A stretch of DNA of 64,000 nt from Chitinophaga sp. SYP-B3965. GTDB taxonomy: Bacteria > Bacteroidota > Bacteroidia > Chitinophagales > Chitinophagaceae. Shown in pieces: positions 9,209 to 18,443 of this stretch. The stretch covers positions 372,001-436,000 of the forward strand of contig NZ_WJFD01000002.1 in the NCBI RefSeq assembly GCF_009647655.1, in the 5' to 3' direction. A model generated the notes under the pieces. It was not told the origin of the DNA and did no database searches. It saw only the letters and a program-made list of their open reading frames with translations. Within the stretch, counting starts at the first letter, position 1; the number at the start of each line of letters is the position of its first letter. The position numbers were made by a program, and so were the translations under genes.

Positions 9209-10087
9209 ATGAAAACGATCATCACGGCAATGTTGCTCCTCACAGCAAATGCACAGGCCCAGCAAAAGAATTCGGGGGTGATAGAGTATGAAGTAACCTC
9301 CCGGATGGATCTCTCTAACGCCCGTATTGTAATGATGGGCCCTGGCGGCCAGGTAACCCAGGGAAGCGGAGCAGACATGCCTGACCTTCCGGACCTCATC
9401 ACCAACAAACAAACCCTCACTTTTTCCAGCACCAAAGGCAAACTGGAAATAGAAGGCGGCGGCGGACCACAAATAATGAGCATGAGAGGCGCCGTGCCTG
9501 CCGGGGGGGCAACAATGAGAATGGATGTGGCTGGCAGTAGCAGCGGAAATGCATCTTTTAGTGGAGCCCCTTTCGGTGCTGGTGGCCCCGGAGGAGCACT
9601 GCGCCCTCCTCTCAGTAACGCAACGTATATTGATCTGGCAAACAAAAAGTATTTAACCGTTACCACGGAAAAAAAGGACAGTGTTACCAGCAACAGCTGG
9701 TATGCAGAAGAGGATTACAAACAGTCCGCTGAGATTAAGAACAGTGAGAAAACAAAAACCATTGCAGGGTTTAAGTGCCATAAGGCTACTGTAAAACTCG
9801 GTGAAGAAAACTTCGTTTTTTGGTATACCACCGAGATCCCGCTTTTATTCTCTCCTGTAAATGGTGTGTTGCCCGCAGAAGGAGTTGTGTTATCCATTGA
9901 AAGCAGTAAGCGTTCCTACGTTGCTAAGAAGATAGAGTTTAAACCCATAGAAGATACGGAGGTGAGCCTTCCTGCTAATGCGCAGAAAATTACCGAAGAG
10001 GAATTGAAAGCTAAAAGACGCCAGATCCTGGAAAAGTTCCACAACGAAAGATTGGAAAAACTCCAGCAACTCAATAGTAATAACTAA
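9209..10087 (+). CDS. GLPGLI family protein
   Basis: 292 residues with a signal peptide ending AQAQQ (about residue 18). It starts with GVIEYEVTSRMDLS and later has GFKCHKATVKLG, VFWYTTEIPLLFSPV and LPAEGVVLSIE, the order of blocks seen in GLPGLI (porph_ging-type) proteins of Bacteroidota, although the namesake motif is changed to VLPAEGVV. The middle (about 90-135) is an unusual Gly/Ala/Met-rich insert. The family is exported with unknown role and often precedes a large beta-barrel protein, as here (43-base gap). The C-terminal 30 residues are charged and helical. Confidence 0.85.
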   Translation: MKTIITAMLLLTANAQAQQKNSGVIEYEVTSRMDLSNARIVMMGPGGQVTQGSGADMPDLPDLITNKQTLTFSSTKGKLEIEGGGGPQIMSMRGAVPAGGATMRMDVAGSSSGNASFSGAPFGAGGPGGALRPPLSNATYIDLANKKYLTVTTEKKDSVTSNSWYAEEDYKQSAEIKNSEKTKTIAGFKCHKATVKLGEENFVFWYTTEIPLLFSPVNGVLPAEGVVLSIESSKRSYVAKKIEFKPIEDTEVSLPANAQKITEEELKAKRRQILEKFHNERLEKLQQLNSNN

Positions 10088-10130
10088 GCCACCCCCAGCA
10101 TCATTAGACAGTTCAGTTAGAAACCCAATT

Positions 10131-12896
10131 ATGAAACGACGCGTTTTATTGACCGTGGTGTCGGTTATTGCCATCTTAACCATTGCCAGGGCACAGACCA
10201 AACAGCTCCAGATCACCGGCCGCCTTATTGATTACTCCAATAAAGAGCCATTGCCCAATGCTGCCGTAGCTTTGCTGGAAGTAAAGGACTCTGTGATAGC
10301 CGCTACCGTAGTTGCGGATGCCAAAGGGGTTTTTAGTATCACCGGCACCAAACCCGGCCACTACATCCTCGTTGTTTCCTACATGGGATACCAGCAACTA
10401 AACCGCAACATCCAGGTACAGGATACTTCGCGCCTCATTGCATTGGGAACATTAACATTGAAAAGAAAAGGACTTACACTGAACGAAGTGGAGATCGTAG
10501 ATATCAAACCGCCCATCACCATTAAAGAAGATACGGTAGAATATAATGCGGGCTCTTTTAAAACAAGAGAAAATGCCCTGCTGGAAGAACTGCTCAAAAA
10601 GCTCCCCGGCATCCAGGTAGAAAAAGATGGTACCATCAAGGCCAATGGAGAAACCGTGAAAAAAGTACTGGTAGATGGAAAACCTTTCTTTGGCGATGAT
10701 CCCAAAATGGCCACCCGCAACCTGCCCGCAGATATTGTAGACAAGATCCAGCTCATAGACCGGAAAAGCGATCAGGCACAATTCACCGGCATAGCCGATG
10801 GAGAAATTGAAAAAACACTCAACTTCACCATCAAGCCGGATCGTAAAAAAGGTGTTTTTGGCCGGGCATCTGTAGGATATGGAAACGATGAACGTTTCGC
10901 CGTAAATGCCAGCATGAACCGCTTCCGGCAAACACAGCAGTTATCCATCCTGGGAGGAGGAAATAATACCAATAATACCGGCTTCTCTTTTTCAGATGGT
11001 TTCGGTTTTAATGGTGGCGGCGGTGGAAAAGGAGGAACAGGAGCAGGAAGCACAGGTCTTTCCCGTAACTGGAATGGCGGTATCAATTACAGTGATAACC
11101 TGGCCAAAGGATTGCGCATTACCGGCAGTTATTTCATGAGCGATATGCAAAGGGAAAATGAAAGAAGAAGTGAACGCGAGAACCGCCACAAACCAGATTC
11201 CTTTTCCTACGTGAATTCCAACAGTGCCTCCCTCAGCAATAACAGGAATCACCGCATCAATGCACGCATAGAATACGATATCGATTCTTTCCATTCCCTG
11301 ATCATTAACCCAAACATCAGTTACAGCTCAGGGGATAACTTTTCAGAAAGCAGGACCACCACCCTCAATAATAACCGGGATACCGTGAACAACGGACGTT
11401 CTCTGAACAAAACCACCGCCAGTTCTCCCAATATCAACGGTACCGCCTTATTCCGTAAAAAGTTCGATAAGAAAGGCCGCACCTTCAGTACCAATGTAAA
11501 CTTTGGCGCCAATAGCAACGACCGGGAATCTATCAACCAATCGCAAACCTCTTACCTGCAAAGGAATGGATCCTTCAGGAACGATACATTAGATCAGAAA
11601 GTGATCCAGGAGAACAGCAGCAAAACATTGGGCGTACGGATGAGTTATACAGAGCCTGTGTTCACGGACCGGTTCCTGGAATTGAATTACGGATATTCCT
11701 ATAATTTCAATTCATCCAACCGTAGCACGTACGACAAAGGGAAAGAGGATTACGATCTGCTGAACGACAGCCTCACGAATGCGTTCAATAATGTGTACAG
11801 TAACCACCAGGCCGGCCTCAGCCTTATGACGCAGAAACTTCGGTATAATTATACCCTGGGCGTAAACCTTCAGTTCAATAATCTGGACAGCCGGAACATC
11901 ACAAAAGATAGCACGCTGCAGCAGCATACGGTGAACATCTCCCCACTTGCCCAGATGAACTACAACTTTTCCAAAAACCGCCGGATGCGTTTATCCTATC
12001 GCGGGCAAACACAACAACCCACACTGGAACAGCTGCAACCCGTACCCGATAATTCCAATCCCCTGTTTGTGAGATTGGGCAACCCAGATCTGAAGCCCTC
12101 TTTCAACAACAACCTGAGCGTGAACTATAATAATTTTGACCCCGTGAGCATGCGCAGTTTCTTTGCTTCCCTTACCGGAACTTTTACCCTGAATAAGATT
12201 GTGAACAACACCGCGATCAACGATCAGGGCATACAAACCAGCAAACCTGTGAATGTAAGCGGCAACTACAATGTGAATGCCTATATGGTAAATGGTTTTC
12301 CGCTCAACAAGCAACAGAAAACATCCATCAACTCCAACACCTATGCAGGTTTGACCCGCGACGTGAGTTTCCTCAATAACCAGAAGAACTTTACACAAAC
12401 CCTGAACATCACGCAGGGCGCGAGTTTCAATTACGTTTATAAAGAAGTATTTGACCTGGCAGCCGGTGCCAATGTGAATTATAACAGGGCACGTTTCAGT
12501 AATAACAAAGACAACAACACGAATTATTTCAACTACGGCCTTTCGCTTGATTTTAATCTGAACCTGCCAGGCGGCGTTATCATTGGCGGGGATATAGATT
12601 ATACGGCCAACACCGGCAGGACTGAAGGATACAATTTGCAATACACACTCGCCAATGCATTTGTTTCCAAAACATTGTTCAAAGCAAAACAGGGCCTGAT
12701 CAAATTCCAGGTGTTTGACCTCTTTAACCAGAATGTAAGCGTGAACCGCACCGTGATGGATAACTACACAGAGGATTCCGAAACAAAAGTGTTACAGCGT
12801 TATTTTATGGTAAGTTTCTCCTATTTCCTGAACCGTTTTGGAGGAAAGGCACTTAAAGTAGCGGGAGAGGGCCCGAGGAATAAAATGCGTTTTTAA
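10131..12896 (+). CDS. TonB-receptor-like outer-membrane beta-barrel protein
   Basis: 921 residues. Signal peptide (ends IARAQ), a carboxypeptidase-regulatory-like Ig domain at about 25-115 (ITGRLIDYSNKEPLPNA), a plug-like region at about 120-235 (LLKKLPGIQVEKDGTIKANG, VLVDGKPFFGDDPKMATRNL), then a long beta-barrel of the outer-membrane beta-barrel family 3 type. A Gly-rich loop lies at about 285-310. No TonB box is obvious. It likely forms an outer-membrane channel or receptor whose ligand is unknown. It follows the GLPGLI gene closely, and the pair sits opposite a two-component system. Confidence 0.9.
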   Translation: MKRRVLLTVVSVIAILTIARAQTKQLQITGRLIDYSNKEPLPNAAVALLEVKDSVIAATVVADAKGVFSITGTKPGHYILVVSYMGYQQLNRNIQVQDTSRLIALGTLTLKRKGLTLNEVEIVDIKPPITIKEDTVEYNAGSFKTRENALLEELLKKLPGIQVEKDGTIKANGETVKKVLVDGKPFFGDDPKMATRNLPADIVDKIQLIDRKSDQAQFTGIADGEIEKTLNFTIKPDRKKGVFGRASVGYGNDERFAVNASMNRFRQTQQLSILGGGNNTNNTGFSFSDGFGFNGGGGGKGGTGAGSTGLSRNWNGGINYSDNLAKGLRITGSYFMSDMQRENERRSERENRHKPDSFSYVNSNSASLSNNRNHRINARIEYDIDSFHSLIINPNISYSSGDNFSESRTTTLNNNRDTVNNGRSLNKTTASSPNINGTALFRKKFDKKGRTFSTNVNFGANSNDRESINQSQTSYLQRNGSFRNDTLDQKVIQENSSKTLGVRMSYTEPVFTDRFLELNYGYSYNFNSSNRSTYDKGKEDYDLLNDSLTNAFNNVYSNHQAGLSLMTQKLRYNYTLGVNLQFNNLDSRNITKDSTLQQHTVNISPLAQMNYNFSKNRRMRLSYRGQTQQPTLEQLQPVPDNSNPLFVRLGNPDLKPSFNNNLSVNYNNFDPVSMRSFFASLTGTFTLNKIVNNTAINDQGIQTSKPVNVSGNYNVNAYMVNGFPLNKQQKTSINSNTYAGLTRDVSFLNNQKNFTQTLNITQGASFNYVYKEVFDLAAGANVNYNRARFSNNKDNNTNYFNYGLSLDFNLNLPGGVIIGGDIDYTANTGRTEGYNLQYTLANAFVSKTLFKAKQGLIKFQVFDLFNQNVSVNRTVMDNYTEDSETKVLQRYFMVSFSYFLNRFGGKALKVAGEGPRNKMRF

Positions 12897-12968
12897 TAAA
12901 AAAAACAACAACCTCCCCAGCCTTAAAAAGGCCAGATGTAAAAGAGGCACGTTGCAAACAAAACAAGC

Positions 12969-13295
12969 CTAAGCTCGCTTTTCCGCTCTGAAATCGTTTA
13001 AGATGTTCTTCTTACGGTTCTCCTGCCACTGGTTGGTGAAATACACCACCATCCGGCTGATCGTAAAGGTGGGGATGAAATCGAGTCCCGGAAACAGCTC
13101 TTCAATGAAGTTGAAAACGCCGCCGAATCCACCGATCGGGCCACCAAACATTCTGTAAAAGATGAGAGCCGATATCGGCGCCCAAACCACATCACTTACT
13201 TCCCCAAACAACGGAACTGCATAACTGGCGCAACCCAGCAGGTCCATCAGCAGGCAAAGTGTTAAACTGGGAGTAGCTCTTCTGTCCATACACAC
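12969..13295 (-). CDS. Small hypothetical membrane protein
   Basis: 108 residues, not recognised with certainty. It has hydrophobic stretches at about 10-32 and 37-50, a Gly-rich GGPIGGFGGVFNFIEELFPG block, and a basic C-terminus (NRKKNILNDFRAEKRA). This suggests a small inner-membrane protein with a cytoplasmic tail. Initiation could also be at Met3. It stands alone, convergent with the beta-barrel gene. No function is proposed. Confidence 0.65.
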   Translation of the reverse strand: MCMDRRATPSLTLCLLMDLLGCASYAVPLFGEVSDVVWAPISALIFYRMFGGPIGGFGGVFNFIEELFPGLDFIPTFTISRMVVYFTNQWQENRKKNILNDFRAEKRA

Positions 13296-13399
13296 ACGGT
13301 TTATTTATATATAATCAAATAACCGACCAAAATGTTTCTCCCCGCAGTGTCAGGATTTTGAAAAATCTTCGTCCGGCTTTGTAAACCCTTGTCCGCAAA

Positions 13400-13417
13400 G
13401 CATTTGCGTTCAAATGC
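13400..13417. repeat. Short inverted repeat with flanking TTGTCC copies
   Basis: GCATTTG (13400-13406) and CAAATGC (13411-13417) form a 7-base dyad with a 4-base loop, flanked by TTGTCC at 13389 and 13421 and the inverse GGACAA at 13467. It lies in the promoter region of the gene at 13512. Possibly an operator; unproven. Confidence 0.3.
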
Positions 13418-13511
13418 GGTTTGTCCTTATTTTTAAAAAAACGTATTTCCCCGGTGCTTGCAAACGGACAAAATTTCTCCTAAATTCACACTCAGTAAAC
13501 CCGTTCCACTT

Positions 13512-14405
13512 ATGGCAGAAAATCATTCCCGCAGAGATGCGATAAAAAAAGTAGCAACTATGGCTTTAGCAGGCACAGCGCTATCTTCCCTGACCAATCG
13601 TGTGTCCGCACATGAGCAGGCGATGGATACAAAACTCAAAGGAAAAGTGAACCACTCCGTGTGTAAATGGTGCTACAATGGCATCCCATTGGATGAACTC
13701 TGCAAGGCTTCCAAAGAAATAGGTATTGCATCTATTGACCTGGCGAGCCCGGAAGATTTTACCACCTTAAAGAAATACGACCTTACCTGCGCCATGGTGG
13801 CCTCTAACGGTAAAGAATGGGGTATCGAGAAAGGCTGGAACCGCCTGGAACATCATGATCCGCTGGTTACTTACTTTGAACGCCTCATAGACCAAACCGC
13901 CGAAGCCGGCTTCACCAACCTTATCTGCTTTTCCGGTAACCGCAAAGGCATGAGTGATCAGCAAGGTCTGGAAAACTGTGCCACCGGCCTGAAAAAGATC
14001 ATAGGATATGCAGAGAAGAAAAAGGTAACGCTGGTAATGGAACTGCTCAACAGCAAAGTGAACCACAAAGATTACCAATGCGATCGCACCGCATGGGGCG
14101 TGGAACTTTGCAAAGCCGTAGGTTCCAATAATTTCAAACTCCTTTACGATATCTACCACATGCAGATCATGGAAGGAGACGTAATCCATACCATCCGTGA
14201 TTTTCACCCATACATTGCACATTACCACACTGGCGGGGTTCCCGGCCGGAATGAAATAGACGAAACGCAGGAACTTTTTTACCCTGCTATCATGCAAGCC
14301 GTGATAGACACAGGATTTAAAGGATTTGTAGCACAGGAATTTATTCCTAAACGCGCAGATAAACTGGCGTCTCTGAAACAGGGTGTACTGATCTGCGACG
14401 TTTAA
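13512..14405 (+). CDS. Tat-exported sugar phosphate isomerase/epimerase-like TIM barrel
   Basis: 297 residues from ATG 13512. An upstream TTG at 13458 would add 18 residues but places the twin-arginine motif internally, so ATG is preferred. The N-terminus has SRRDAIKK followed by a hydrophobic ATMALAGTALSSL segment, a Tat signal. The mature part matches the AP-endonuclease-2 / hydroxypyruvate-isomerase TIM barrel: VMELLNSKVNH, LLYDIYHMQIMEGD, IAHYHTGGVPGRNE and VAQEF supply the metal-binding Glu/Asp/His set. The reaction is likely an aldose-ketose or hydroxypyruvate isomerisation in the periplasm; substrate unknown. An unusual VCKWCYNGIP cysteine pair follows the signal. Confidence 0.85.
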   Translation: MAENHSRRDAIKKVATMALAGTALSSLTNRVSAHEQAMDTKLKGKVNHSVCKWCYNGIPLDELCKASKEIGIASIDLASPEDFTTLKKYDLTCAMVASNGKEWGIEKGWNRLEHHDPLVTYFERLIDQTAEAGFTNLICFSGNRKGMSDQQGLENCATGLKKIIGYAEKKKVTLVMELLNSKVNHKDYQCDRTAWGVELCKAVGSNNFKLLYDIYHMQIMEGDVIHTIRDFHPYIAHYHTGGVPGRNEIDETQELFYPAIMQAVIDTGFKGFVAQEFIPKRADKLASLKQGVLICDV

Positions 14406-14407
14406 GT

Positions 14408-14950
14408 TTAATATTTCCAATCCTGGCGGAGCATCCCCATCACTACCATATCCACGTAATGCCCGTGGAGTTTGGCACTTTGCCGGAGGATACCTTCTTT
14501 TGAAAAGCCCAGTTTGATGGGGATCTGGCCGCTTTTCTCATTCTGTAATACAAAACGGATCTCTACCTTGTTGAGCCGGAGGGCGGCAAATGCATACCCG
14601 ATAAGGGCTTTGCAGCTTTGGGTAACAATCCCTTTTCCCTGCTTCGCTTCCACGATCCAGTAACCGATCTCCGCTTTTTGCAGTGGATGATCCCAGTCGT
14701 GCAGATCGATAACACCGCAAAGCTGGCCATCCTGCCATATTCCAAAAGCAATGGCATCCTGCTCATCTGCTTTGCGCTGCATCAGCTCAATGAATCGGAG
14801 AGAGTGTTCCTCCGTCGTATTATAATCCACCCAGGGCAGATATTTACGCAATAACTTACGGGATGAATTGATCAGCATAAACAGCGCTGGCGCATGTTCC
14901 GGCTGCAATTGTTTTAAAAGGATGGTATCGTTTACAGGTAGTTCAAGCAT
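14408..14950 (-). CDS. GNAT N-acetyltransferase (RimJ/RimL type)
   Basis: 180 residues. The RimL-like GNAT pattern is visible: LRKYLPWVDYNTTEE near 35-50, GVIDLHDWDHPLQKAEIGYWI, the acetyl-CoA loop region EAKQGKGIVTQSCKALI at about 107-122, and a C-terminal LGFSKEGILRQSAKLHGHYVDMVVMGML block typical of ribosomal-protein-serine acetyltransferases. The protein or small-molecule target cannot be predicted. Convergent with the isomerase-like gene, with only 2 bases between the stop codons. Confidence 0.9.
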   Translation of the reverse strand: MLELPVNDTILLKQLQPEHAPALFMLINSSRKLLRKYLPWVDYNTTEEHSLRFIELMQRKADEQDAIAFGIWQDGQLCGVIDLHDWDHPLQKAEIGYWIVEAKQGKGIVTQSCKALIGYAFAALRLNKVEIRFVLQNEKSGQIPIKLGFSKEGILRQSAKLHGHYVDMVVMGMLRQDWKY

Positions 14951-15115
14951 AAATCAGGTAGCTCAAACATAGGGAGATTTTAAATAAAACCCAAGCAGTT
15001 TAAATTACCCTGCGCCCTGAAAGCACCAACAGGCCTAAAACAACAACAGGCAACCTGCCCTGAGGACAAATCACCTGCTGTTTCGATTATGACGGTACTG
15101 TACTACTACTAAAAA

Positions 15116-15757
15116 CTATCGTTGTGTGATCAATTGCTGCTTCGTCATATCCTTCACTACCTGCTGCGTATACACCACGGCCATTCTGGCTGCGGAAGAA
15201 GGATCAAACGTTTCTGTACGAACGGAATAAAGCAATTGTTTGTTCTTCATGCTGTATAAATTACTTTCCAGGAAATACTTGGTGTTAGTGGTGTAATATC
15301 CGGGATCATAAATACGGTTGTACATATTACCGTAATAAGACCACCAGCCACCATAGTAAGGACGATAATACATTGTCCTGCCCGGTACGTAATTCTTTTC
15401 TTTGGATTTATCCAGCATCACGATCGTCAAAACCTGATCCACATCCTTTTTACGGATCATGTTCATGGCTTTCTCCTCCTTCAATCCTTTAAAAGTTTTA
15501 GGGCCGTATGTTTCATAAGCGGATACAGCATTATATCCCTTTTGTTTCAATGCGGCTACCATTTCTGCTTCCATCCTGGCCTGCAAAGCTCCCTGGCGGT
15601 CTTGTACCAATCCAACCACCATGATCTTCTTATCGGGACTTAAAGTAGTTTCCGGATCTTTCCAGGAAGAAGTCACTTTGGTGCTTGAACAGGCTGAAAC
15701 GAATAACGCCAGTCCTGACAGCACCACCACGGTTAATATTTTCATCTGTTTCATCAT
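15116..15757 (-). CDS. Hypothetical lipoprotein
   Basis: 213 residues. The signal peptide ends in a lipobox (LFVSAC, lipidated Cys23), so the protein is membrane-anchored. The next segment (TSSWKDPET, KIMVVGLVQDRQGALQARMEAEMVAALKQKG, then a KKDVDQVLTIVML strand) resembles periplasmic lipoproteins that carry a conserved TSSWxDP start. A Tyr/Gly-rich stretch (YYRPYYGGWWSYYG) lies at about 137-150. Function unknown. Initiation at Met5 is also possible. Single gene. Confidence 0.75.
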   Translation of the reverse strand: MMKQMKILTVVVLSGLALFVSACSSTKVTSSWKDPETTLSPDKKIMVVGLVQDRQGALQARMEAEMVAALKQKGYNAVSAYETYGPKTFKGLKEEKAMNMIRKKDVDQVLTIVMLDKSKEKNYVPGRTMYYRPYYGGWWSYYGNMYNRIYDPGYYTTNTKYFLESNLYSMKNKQLLYSVRTETFDPSSAARMAVVYTQQVVKDMTKQQLITQR

Positions 15758-15858
15758 CGTCTGGAGTTTTTATATTGATTAGACGTGGAAAGAGAGGCAA
15801 AAGATACATGGGGTAGAGGGAATTAACATTTATTTGGGGGAACTGTTAAAGGAAAGAA

Positions 15859-15882
15859 AAAAGGAGCCAGGCGGCTCCTTTT
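15859..15882 (-). terminator. Terminator hairpin after mqnC
   Basis: AAAAGGAGCC (15859-15868) pairs with GGCTCCTTTT (15873-15882) across a 4-base loop, ten base pairs in all, with a T-rich tail in the minus direction, 10 bases past the mqnC stop. Confidence 0.75.
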
Positions 15883-15892
15883 ATATAGTGGA

Positions 15893-17017
15893 TTAGTAAT
15901 TGATCACCTGTTCTTCTATCTGTTGCGGGATCTCCCTGAACTGATAAAGTTGTGTGCGGAGTTGCGGTTCAAAACCTGCTTCCCGTATAGCATCCTGGAT
16001 GCTTTTATAAGTAAAGCGGTGAGGCGCGCCGGCAGCAGAAACCACATTCTCTTCGATCATGATGGAACCAAAATCATTGGCGCCTGCATGCAAACATAAC
16101 TGCGCTACAGATTTACCTACCGTGAGCCAGGAAGCCTGGATGTTTTTAATATTCGGCAGCATGATACGGCTCATAGCGATCATGCGGATATACTCTTCTG
16201 AAGTGGTCATGTTATGCACGCCGCGGATCCTGGCCAGCAGGGTATCCACATCCTGGAACGTCCAGGGGATAAAGGCGGTGAAACCATAATTCCCTTCCGG
16301 TTTTTCACTTTGCACCTGGCGGATGGCCGCAAGGTGTTCAAAACGTTCCAGCACAGTTTCCACATGCCCGAACATCATAGTACCAGAGGAAGCAATATTG
16401 AGTTTATGTGCAGCACGCATCACATCCAGCCATTCCTGCGCACCACATTTTCCTTTGGAAATAAGGCGGCGCACACGGTCATTTAAGATCTCTGCACCAG
16501 CTCCGGGAAGACTGTCCATTCCCGCTTCCTGCAAAGCCCGTAGTACTTCTATATGCGTGCTTTTTTCCAGTTTGGTGATATGTGCAACTTCGGGGGGGCC
16601 GAGGGTATGCAAACGCACATCCGGATATAACCTTTTTAACTCACGGAACAGATCTACATAGAAGCTAAGGCCCAGTTCCGGATGGTGGCCACCCTGCAAA
16701 AGCAGTTGGTCTCCGCCATACTTAACGGTCTCCTCGATCTTACGTTTGTATTCGTCTATTTCTGTGATGTAGGCATCCTTATGGCCCGGTATGCGGTAGA
16801 AATTGCAAAACTTGCAGTTGGCCGTGCAAACGTTGGTGGTATTTACATTCCGGTCTATCTGCCAGGTCACCTTGCCATGGGGCACCTGCTGCTTCCTTAA
16901 TTCATTGGCAATCTGCATCAGTTCCGCAAGGGGAGCGTGTTCGAACATATACACACCTTCCTCTGCCGTCAAAAACTCAAACTGTTGCGCCTTTTTGTAT
17001 AAATCCTGTAATTGCAT
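15893..17017 (-). CDS. mqnC: Cyclic dehypoxanthinyl futalosine synthase (menaquinone synthesis)
   Basis: 374 residues. Radical-SAM motif C64-x3-C68-x2-C71 (VCTANCKFC) and the LLQGGHHPELGLSFY block are characteristic of MqnC in the MqnC/MqnE/CofH family. MqnC cyclises dehypoxanthine futalosine in the futalosine route to menaquinone, using S-adenosylmethionine and a 4Fe-4S cluster in the cytoplasm. The length matches the family. No other mqn gene is adjacent, as is common in Bacteroidota. A TACCTTTG box lies 7 bases before the ATG, implying a very short leader. The main alternative, MqnE, fits the QGGHHPEL motif less well. Confidence 0.92.
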   Translation of the reverse strand: MQLQDLYKKAQQFEFLTAEEGVYMFEHAPLAELMQIANELRKQQVPHGKVTWQIDRNVNTTNVCTANCKFCNFYRIPGHKDAYITEIDEYKRKIEETVKYGGDQLLLQGGHHPELGLSFYVDLFRELKRLYPDVRLHTLGPPEVAHITKLEKSTHIEVLRALQEAGMDSLPGAGAEILNDRVRRLISKGKCGAQEWLDVMRAAHKLNIASSGTMMFGHVETVLERFEHLAAIRQVQSEKPEGNYGFTAFIPWTFQDVDTLLARIRGVHNMTTSEEYIRMIAMSRIMLPNIKNIQASWLTVGKSVAQLCLHAGANDFGSIMIEENVVSAAGAPHRFTYKSIQDAIREAGFEPQLRTQLYQFREIPQQIEEQVINY

Positions 17018-17024
17018 CTTAAAA

Positions 17025-17032
17025 CAAAGGTA
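17025..17032 (-). promoter_or_regulatory. -7-like box upstream of mqnC
   Basis: TACCTTTG on the minus strand, 7 bases before the mqnC start. No clear TTTG is seen 19-21 bases further upstream. Confidence 0.35.
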
Positions 17033-17147
17033 AGGAAAGTGGAAATGTTATCCGGGGAACTATTTTGCCGTTTATACCAAATAGCCATACAACAAATGAA
17101 CTTAAATGTTAAATTTAGGTAAACGAGGATGCCCGGCATCATTGCTT

Positions 17148-18365
17148 ATGCGAATCCAAAACCTGTTTCACGTTTTTGTACTCTGCCTGTCGATCTGTAA
17201 TGTTGGAGCCCGTGCCCAGGAAAAAGAAAATGCACCGTCTGCTGAGCCTGAAGCCAGGCTGATCACCCGATTCCCTTTTAAACAGTACTATGGTGGTGTA
17301 GTGGTAATTTCCGCGCGGTTGAACAATTATCCGGACACCTTGCAGTTCCTCCTGGATACCGGCAGCGCCGGAATTTCCCTGGATACCGCTACCTGTGTCC
17401 ATCTTGGCATAAAACTCACCCCCTCTGATAAGATCGTACGTGGGCTGGGTGCCAGTAAAAACATCTCTTTTGCCGAAAATAATACCCTTCATTTACCCGG
17501 TTTGGATGTGGATAGCCTTAATTTTCACGTCAATGACTATGAACTGATCAGCCAGGTATATGGTATTCAGATAGATGGCATCATCGGCTACAGTTTGCTG
17601 AGCAGGTATGTGATGCAGATAGATTACGACAAAGAAGAGATTGTGATCTATACCCAGGGGAAGTTTAAATATCCCCGTGGCGGTTACCTGATGAAACCCA
17701 ACCTTACTTTTATCCCTGTCGTAAATTCTCCGCTCCGCAGTGGAAAACGCAACGTAAACCACCGTTATTATTTTGATACCGGTGCCGGGATGTGTTTATT
17801 GCTCAGCACCCAGTTTGTGAAGGACAGTGCTTTGCTCGTAAAACGCAGGGCCAAAGTGATCCCCACAGAGGCCCAGGGCCTGGGAGGCAAAATGCAGATG
17901 TACATTACCACCATGAACGAATTCAGGATAGGCACCTACAACTTCCGGAATGTGCCCACTTACCTGTTCGACGATATTACCAATATTACTTCCTATCCCT
18001 CCCTGGCAGGGATGATCGGAAACGATCTGCTCAGGCGGTTTAATCTCACCCTCAATTATGCCCGCAAGGAGATCCACCTGATGCCCAATACGCATTTCAG
18101 GGACCAGTTCGACTATTCCTACACCGGCCTCATCATTTACCTGATAGACAATCGGATCGAGGTAACAGATGTGATCAGGAACTCCCCGGCAGAAAAGGCC
18201 GGCTTCAGAAAAGGGGATTTCGTGCTGGCCGTGAACAACAATTTCACCACCAATCTCCAGATCTACAGGGACCTCCTGAAGAATATCGGTACCCGTCCCA
18301 CCCTGCTGATCATGCGGGAGGGGGAATTAATGCTGAAAAAGCTCCCCATCCGCAGCATATTGTAG
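17148..18365 (+). CDS. Exported retropepsin-like aspartyl protease with PDZ domain
   Basis: 405 residues from ATG 17148, which gives a compact signal peptide ending GARAQ; an in-frame ATG at 17106 would add 14 residues. Two aspartyl-protease half-sites are visible: LLDTGSAGISLD (D70) and YFDTGAGMCLLL (D210), so a single chain may form a pepsin-like active site. The C-terminal 90 residues form a PDZ domain (VIRNSPAEKAGFRKGDFVLAVNN). Probably a periplasmic or surface peptidase; substrates unknown. It stands before the M16 pair, whose promoter overlaps its 3' end. Confidence 0.88.
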   Translation: MRIQNLFHVFVLCLSICNVGARAQEKENAPSAEPEARLITRFPFKQYYGGVVVISARLNNYPDTLQFLLDTGSAGISLDTATCVHLGIKLTPSDKIVRGLGASKNISFAENNTLHLPGLDVDSLNFHVNDYELISQVYGIQIDGIIGYSLLSRYVMQIDYDKEEIVIYTQGKFKYPRGGYLMKPNLTFIPVVNSPLRSGKRNVNHRYYFDTGAGMCLLLSTQFVKDSALLVKRRAKVIPTEAQGLGGKMQMYITTMNEFRIGTYNFRNVPTYLFDDITNITSYPSLAGMIGNDLLRRFNLTLNYARKEIHLMPNTHFRDQFDYSYTGLIIYLIDNRIEVTDVIRNSPAEKAGFRKGDFVLAVNNNFTTNLQIYRDLLKNIGTRPTLLIMREGELMLKKLPIRSIL

Positions 18366-18389
18366 CTAATTCCTTTTGTCGTAAATTTG
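18360..18389 (+). promoter_or_regulatory. Candidate promoter of the M16 peptidase pair
   Basis: TTG (18360-18362) and TAAATTTG (18382-18389) are separated by 19 bases, a good fit to the Bacteroidota -33/-7 consensus. The start codon at 18444 leaves a leader of about 48 bases. Confidence 0.55.
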
Positions 18390-18443
18390 CACGTTTTGGT
18401 TTGATCACCAGGCCATTATTCTTATTTTTTATCAAAGACAGAT

